Shown piece by piece: positions 9,733 to 13,194 of a DNA stretch of 13,194 nt; position 1 is the stretch's first letter, and each line of letters opens with the position of its first letter. Location: the NCBI GenBank assembly GCA_030594725.1, contig JAUVEQ010000033.1, positions 1 to 13,194 on the forward strand, given 5' to 3'. Under the pieces are notes generated by a model. It was not told the origin of the DNA. It did no database searches and was given only the letters and a program-made list of their open reading frames with translations. Origin of the DNA: Methanobacteriota archaeon. GTDB taxonomy: Archaea; Thermoplasmatota; DTKX01; GCA-020343715. Made by a program: the position numbers and the translations under genes.

Positions 9733-10266
9733 CTAGAGGTCCATGGTCATGTGGATGTCCTCTGGCTCCTGCTCGTAGAGCTCAGGGTCGACCTCACTGG
9801 CCAGGTCGAAGCCGATCCCCTGATAGAAGCTTATGGTGTTCAGGGATGGAAGGCCCGATATGTACGCCCGCTCTGCGCCCATCTCCCTGGCCCTCTCCAT
9901 TACAAGGCCCGTCAAGTGGGTCCCTATGCCCATCTCACGGTAGCAATGGCTCACGTGGAGGAAGTACATCTGCAGCGTCTTGCCCGCGGAACCGATCCAC
10001 TTGCCGTCCAGGACCGCGATGCCGACCAGCACGTCACCATCGAAGGCACCATATCCCATTCCACCGCGGTCCATGCATTCGCGGAGACGGTCCTCGATCG
10101 ACACCATCTCCTCGGGGGGCCATCCCCTCACCTCCCAGTGCTCCTCCTCCAGCACCAGCTGGCCCTCCCTCAGGTAGTATATATGGTCGATCACCTCGGT
10201 CCGGTCTATCTCCTCGGCCCTATCGACCTCTTCGGGAAGGAGGGTACGGTACTCGATATCAGCCAT
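9733..10266 (-). CDS. GNAT-family N-acetyltransferase
   Basis: The 177-residue protein transfers an acetyl group from acetyl-CoA to an amine; the substrate is unknown. The acetyl-CoA pyrophosphate-binding motif is Arg110-E-M-Gly113-I-Gly115 in YREMGIGTHL, preceded by the beta strand LQMYFLHVS. It is followed by the helix LVMERAREMGAE and the C-terminal SLNTISFYQGIGF, all classic GNAT features. I chose the ATG at 10266 over an upstream in-frame start near 10392. It has GAGAGG a few nt upstream, and the longer form would run through the divergent promoter and a strong inverted repeat. The gene is divergent from the acyl-CoA synthetase and convergent with the second SulP gene. Nothing ties it to sulfur metabolism. 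Confidence 0.85.
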   Translation of the reverse strand: MADIEYRTLLPEEVDRAEEIDRTEVIDHIYYLREGQLVLEEEHWEVRGWPPEEMVSIEDRLRECMDRGGMGYGAFDGDVLVGIAVLDGKWIGSAGKTLQMYFLHVSHCYREMGIGTHLTGLVMERAREMGAERAYISGLPSLNTISFYQGIGFDLASEVDPELYEQEPEDIHMTMDL

Positions 10267-10381
10267 GGTCCATCCTCTCGTTCCTGTATGGGAATACGAG
10301 AGGGATGGGATATAGCTTATTACCCTCCCGGGGAATAACCATGCTCCCGAGGGCGGACCATCGGGAACGGGAGGCGACCGC
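10267..10381. promoter_or_regulatory. Divergent promoter with two inverted repeats
   Basis: The central AT-rich stretch around GATATAGCTTATTA (10309-10322) could supply TATA elements for both directions. To its left, 10270-10308 forms a 15-bp stem. CCATCC pairs with GGATGG, TCTCG with CGAGA, and TTCC with GGAA, with one bulged G and a bulged TA; the loop is TGTATG. To its right, CCCTC (10323-10327) and GAGGG (10349-10353), with inner GGGA and TCCC, make a second imperfect repeat. GGGAGG at 10369-10374 is the Shine-Dalgarno of the plus-strand gene, 7 nt before its ATG. The repeats lie near the expected start sites, consistent with operators. Confidence 0.55.
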
Positions 10382-12064
10382 ATGGCATACAAGGATTACA
10401 ATCTGACCATCTCCGACCTTCTTGAGCGAGACGCCATGGTGTTCCCCACCAAGGAGGCGGTTGTGATCGGCGTCCGACGCTACAGCTACTTCGACCTGAA
10501 CGAGGAGGCCAACAGGCTGGCCGCTGGCATCCTGAAGCTGGGCGTCAAGAGGGACGACAAGGTCGGCATCTGGATGCACAACCTCTACGAGTGGGTCACC
10601 GCCTGGTTCGCCGTTGCGAAGATAGGTGCAGTGGTCGTACCGATGGACACCTGGTACAAGCCCTCCGAGGCTGAGTTCATCCTGGGCCACTCGGAGTCGG
10701 TGGCGGTCATCACCTCCGAGGAGCGGGAGGGCATCGACTTCATTCCAATGATCGACCAGATCAGCTCTCGCCTGCCCAACCTGGAGCACGTCATCGTGGT
10801 GGGCAAGATCCCCCCCGCGCGCAAGGACCTGACCCCCTACCAGAGCCTGCTCCAGTGGGGGCGGGACTGGAAGGATTCCATCACCTTCCAGACCGCCATC
10901 AGGGAGAAGGGCGTGGACGACGTGGCCTTCATCCTCTACACCTCGGGCACCACGGGAAAGCCCAAGGGCGCGATGCTCACGCATCGGAACATCACCTCCA
11001 ACGCCATCGAGGTCGACCTGGTCCTTCGCATCACCAGGGACGATCGCATCTTAATACCGGTGCCCTTCTCCCATGCCTTCGGTTCCATCCTGGGCATCAC
11101 CCTGGCCGCCGTCAATGCCGCCACTATGGTGCCCACCATCGGCTTCGACCCGGAGGAATCCCTGCAGATCATCGAACAGGAGGGCATCACCATCTGCCAC
11201 GGTGTCCCCACCATGTTCATCCGCATGCTGAACGTGCTGGAGCACCGGGACTACGATACCGACACCCTGCGCACCGGCATCGTTGCCGGCGCACCCTGCC
11301 CCCGGGAGGTGATGGAGGACGTGATGGCGAAGATGGGGTGCAACCTGTCAAACGCCTACGGCGAGACCGAGGCCGGGCCCATCATCACCGCCAACCGCCT
11401 CGACGACCCCCTGGAGAAGCGCCTCACCACCGTTGGCCGCCCCCTGCCAGGCCTCGAGGCCCACATCATGGACGAGGATAACAAGAAGGTCCCACAGGGA
11501 GAGGTGGGTGAGATCGTGGCCCGCGGGGTCAACATCATGAAGGGATACTTCAAGAACCCCGAGGCCACGGACACGACCATCGACAGGAAGGGCTGGCTCT
11601 ACACCGGCGACCTTGGCATGATGGACGAGGAGGGGTTCTACGCAATCGTGGGCCGGAAGAAGGACATGCTCATAGTCAGCGGTATCAACGTGTATCCGCC
11701 GGAGGTGGAGGCCTTCTATATAGAGCATCCTGCCATCATGGACATCTCCATCGTGGGTGTGGACGACAAGGACGCGGGCGAGGTCCCCGCCGCCGCGATC
11801 CACGTCAACCCTGGCCACACGCTCACACCCCAGGAAGTGGTGGACCACGGGTACGGCACCATCGCCTCGTCCAAGGTCCCCAGGTACGTCGTCATCGGTC
11901 ACGACCTGCCCTACTCGGGCCGTGGCAAGGTCCAGAAGTTCATCTTGAAGGAGCAGCTCATGAAGCTGATCGAGAACGACGAGCTCGAGCGTCTCGTGCC
12001 CACCGAGGTCAAGGCAAAGAAGGCCGCGAAGGGGAAGGGGAAAGGGAAGTCCAAGGGCAAGTGA
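10382..12064 (+). CDS. Acyl-CoA synthetase / AMP-dependent ligase (long- or medium-chain fatty acid CoA ligase type)
   Basis: The 560-residue protein belongs to the adenylate-forming (ANL) superfamily, activating a carboxylic acid with ATP and then forming the CoA thioester. The phosphate loop YTSGTTGKPKGAMLTH is at 186-201 and YGETEAGP at 326-333. TGDLG is followed by the hinge motif GRKKD from residue 424. The catalytic lysine is Lys516 in GRGKVQK. All catalytic motifs are intact. The order and spacing fit fatty acyl-CoA ligases; the chain length is not readable. The final 18 residues are an unusual Lys/Gly/Ala tail (KAKKAAKGKGKGKSKGK) beyond the normal domain end. The start is supported by a GGGAGG site. 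There is no signal peptide, so the enzyme is cytosolic. Confidence 0.92.
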   Translation: MAYKDYNLTISDLLERDAMVFPTKEAVVIGVRRYSYFDLNEEANRLAAGILKLGVKRDDKVGIWMHNLYEWVTAWFAVAKIGAVVVPMDTWYKPSEAEFILGHSESVAVITSEEREGIDFIPMIDQISSRLPNLEHVIVVGKIPPARKDLTPYQSLLQWGRDWKDSITFQTAIREKGVDDVAFILYTSGTTGKPKGAMLTHRNITSNAIEVDLVLRITRDDRILIPVPFSHAFGSILGITLAAVNAATMVPTIGFDPEESLQIIEQEGITICHGVPTMFIRMLNVLEHRDYDTDTLRTGIVAGAPCPREVMEDVMAKMGCNLSNAYGETEAGPIITANRLDDPLEKRLTTVGRPLPGLEAHIMDEDNKKVPQGEVGEIVARGVNIMKGYFKNPEATDTTIDRKGWLYTGDLGMMDEEGFYAIVGRKKDMLIVSGINVYPPEVEAFYIEHPAIMDISIVGVDDKDAGEVPAAAIHVNPGHTLTPQEVVDHGYGTIASSKVPRYVVIGHDLPYSGRGKVQKFILKEQLMKLIENDELERLVPTEVKAKKAAKGKGKGKSKGK

Positions 12065-12091
12065 GCCTTCCTCATCGGGTTCGAAAACGTT

Positions 12092-12098
12092 GATATAA
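12092..12098 (+). promoter_or_regulatory. TATA-like box of the small YwgA-like gene
   Basis: GATATAAT just after the ligase gene would start transcription near 12118-12122. That is only a few nt before the ATG at 12128, implying a nearly leaderless mRNA. No Shine-Dalgarno is visible there, which agrees with that. Confidence 0.45.
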
Positions 12099-12127
12099 TC
12101 GCCAGTCCTTTGTGCCTGGTGGTCCCA

Positions 12128-12613
12128 ATGGCCATAGACCGTCTTGACCTGTTGTACATAGTCCTGTCACGTCTGGAGGCGTCACTCCTGGCAGGCGATG
12201 CCCTGAGCCGCAGGACGCTTCAGGACATGGTCTACATATCCCAGGCCTGGGGACTTCCCCTGGACTACCGGTTCTCGTACTCCCTCAAGGGTCCCTTCTG
12301 CAACGAGCTGGTGCCGGACATCGTCCAGCTGCAGCAGCGCCGAGGGACGTTCGAACGCAGGACCCGTCAGCTGAAGCTGCGCCCGGAGGCGGAGGAGCAG
12401 CTGGTGGGCCTCAAGGCGTTCATCGACCGCCTGATGGAGGACCGCCGCCGCCTTCACATGGTCGCTTCCATCATGTTCATGGGCCAGCAGTACAGCATGG
12501 ACCGTCGGGAGATAATCGAGTACTACACCCGGTTCGACCCGGAGTTCTTCCCCTTCGAGATCGCGGAGGTCGTGGACCAGGTCAACAGCGAGACCCGTGT
12601 TAGCATCCGTTAA
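12128..12613 (+). CDS. Uncharacterised 161-residue protein, weakly YwgA/SocA-like
   Basis: I do not recognise this protein with certainty. It is predicted to be largely helical and charged. The N-terminal half has the order LLYIVLSRL, then SRRTLQDMVYISQAWG, then FSYSLKGPFCNELVPDIVQL. This recalls YwgA-like and SocA/Panacea-type winged-helix proteins, in which a KLQKL-like helix is followed by a Y-G-P-(Y/F)-S-x-E-L turn. The second half (RRTRQLKLRPEAEEQL onward) is rich in Arg and Glu. The ATG at 12128 is preferred over an in-frame ATG at 12110 because of the TATA spacing. Its stop overlaps the stop of the next, convergent gene. The function is unknown; a protein-protein or regulatory role is possible. 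Confidence 0.7.
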   Translation: MAIDRLDLLYIVLSRLEASLLAGDALSRRTLQDMVYISQAWGLPLDYRFSYSLKGPFCNELVPDIVQLQQRRGTFERRTRQLKLRPEAEEQLVGLKAFIDRLMEDRRRLHMVASIMFMGQQYSMDRREIIEYYTRFDPEFFPFEIAEVVDQVNSETRVSIR

Positions 12614-13194
12614 GGGATCGGGGTGCGTTTCCGCCTTCGCGAGACCCACACGTTGGCAAGGATCAGGGCCACGATGCCGAACACGAAGATCATCCCCTGC
12701 CAGGAGACAAGCCATTCCATGTAGTCGAAGGATGATGGGTCCTGGATCTCACCCAGGGTGATGTTGACCATGACGGGTTCCGACGCAGAATCGAGGGAGG
12801 ATGCTCTCACGCGTATCGTGTGAGGACCGTCCTCCAGCCCCATGAGGTCCAGCCTGTACGTCCAGTCCTCGGTCCCGTCCGCCTCCTCCCAGGCCTCGTT
12901 GTCGACACGCACCTCAACCGAGACGACGGGTGCGGTCGTGTACATGGCCGTGCCTCGGACCGTGAGGTGGTCCGAGAACGGGTTGGCTCCCTCACTGGGC
13001 TCATCGATGCGAACGGTCCATCTTCCCTCGGGGGCCGTGACGAGAAGGAGTGTGGTAACGGGGTCCGACCACAGTCCCAGGTCGTCTTGGACCTTGTAGA
13101 AGATGGTGTGCTCGCCCAGGGAGAGCTGGGTTGTCGTGACGAGGGCCTGGTCGCCGATGTGGCCGTCGATGCTCGAGTTCCAGGAGTGGCCCGT
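12610..13194 (-). CDS. C-terminal part of a membrane-anchored Ig/PKD-like repeat surface protein (5' end beyond the window)
   Basis: The minus-strand frame is open from the window end to the TAA at 12610-12612 and gives 194 residues. It begins inside a PKD-like repeat (SWNSSIDGHIGD ... LSLGEHTIFYKVQDDLGLWS). An Ig-like repeat follows, containing VEVRVDNEAWEEADGTEDWT and LEDGPHTIRVRAS. The last ~35 residues form a membrane helix (MIFVFGIVALILANVWV) ending in the basic stop-transfer sequence SRRRKR. The protein is therefore expected outside the cell, anchored by its C-terminus. Such repeat proteins are abundant in Thermoplasmatota surface layers. An internal ATG at 12945 is not the true start, since coding continues upstream. 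It overlaps the convergent neighbour by four bases. Confidence 0.85.
   Translation of the reverse strand, partial: TGHSWNSSIDGHIGDQALVTTTQLSLGEHTIFYKVQDDLGLWSDPVTTLLLVTAPEGRWTVRIDEPSEGANPFSDHLTVRGTAMYTTAPVVSVEVRVDNEAWEEADGTEDWTYRLDLMGLEDGPHTIRVRASSLDSASEPVMVNITLGEIQDPSSFDYMEWLVSWQGMIFVFGIVALILANVWVSRRRKRTPIP

Noticed and set aside
10855..11481. 208-codon frame inside the acyl-CoA synthetase
   Set aside because: It is a +1 shadow with Arg/His/Gly-rich content; the ligase frame carries all catalytic motifs without interruption.
12008..12061. Purine-rich repeats considered as a CRISPR or tandem-repeat array
   Set aside because: They are short, irregular, in frame and encode the ligase tail; there are no spacers.

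Overview
The window most likely comes from an archaeon, probably a Thermoplasmatota lineage. Evidence seen in the sequence: TATA-like boxes a short distance upstream of several start codons, short leaders with Shine-Dalgarno motifs, frequent AGG arginine codons in several genes, and a C-terminally membrane-anchored Ig/PKD-like repeat protein of a style common in Thermoplasmata genomes. The phylum is an inference. No rRNA, tRNA or CRISPR array is visible.

Layout, left to right. Positions 2-163 hold the last 53 codons of a TnpB (IS200/IS605-type OrfB) gene, so the window opens at the edge of a mobile element. Next, on the minus strand, is a large cytosolic-looking formylglycine arylsulfatase (213-2576). 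A 418-bp gap carries promoter elements. Then come a SnoaL/NTF2-like small protein (2995-3390, plus), a structured 211-bp convergent spacer with a terminator, a BASS (SBF-type) membrane transporter (3602-4504, minus), a divergent SulP anion transporter (4783-6462, plus), an anaerobic sulfatase-maturating radical-SAM enzyme (6540-7739, plus) and a second, more canonical SulP transporter (7950-9695, plus). The right part looks like ordinary genome: a GNAT acetyltransferase (9733-10266, minus), an acyl-CoA synthetase/AMP ligase (10382-12064, plus), a YwgA-like small protein of unknown role (12128-12613, plus) and the C-terminal part of a surface protein (12610 to the window end, minus).

How the genes may work together (inference). 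The sulfatase has the Cys-type CSPSR signature and needs its Cys92 converted to formylglycine. The enzyme that does this without oxygen, anSME, is encoded 4 kb away. Neither protein has a signal peptide, so hydrolysis of sulfate esters should be cytosolic. That requires import of an organosulfate, for which the BASS protein is a candidate because some family members carry sulfated steroids or bile acids. It also requires handling of the released sulfate, for which one or both SulP proteins are candidates. The stretch 213-9695 therefore reads as a possible archaeal organosulfate-use module beside a TnpB element. It is not a single operon: strands alternate and most genes have their own promoter-like signals.
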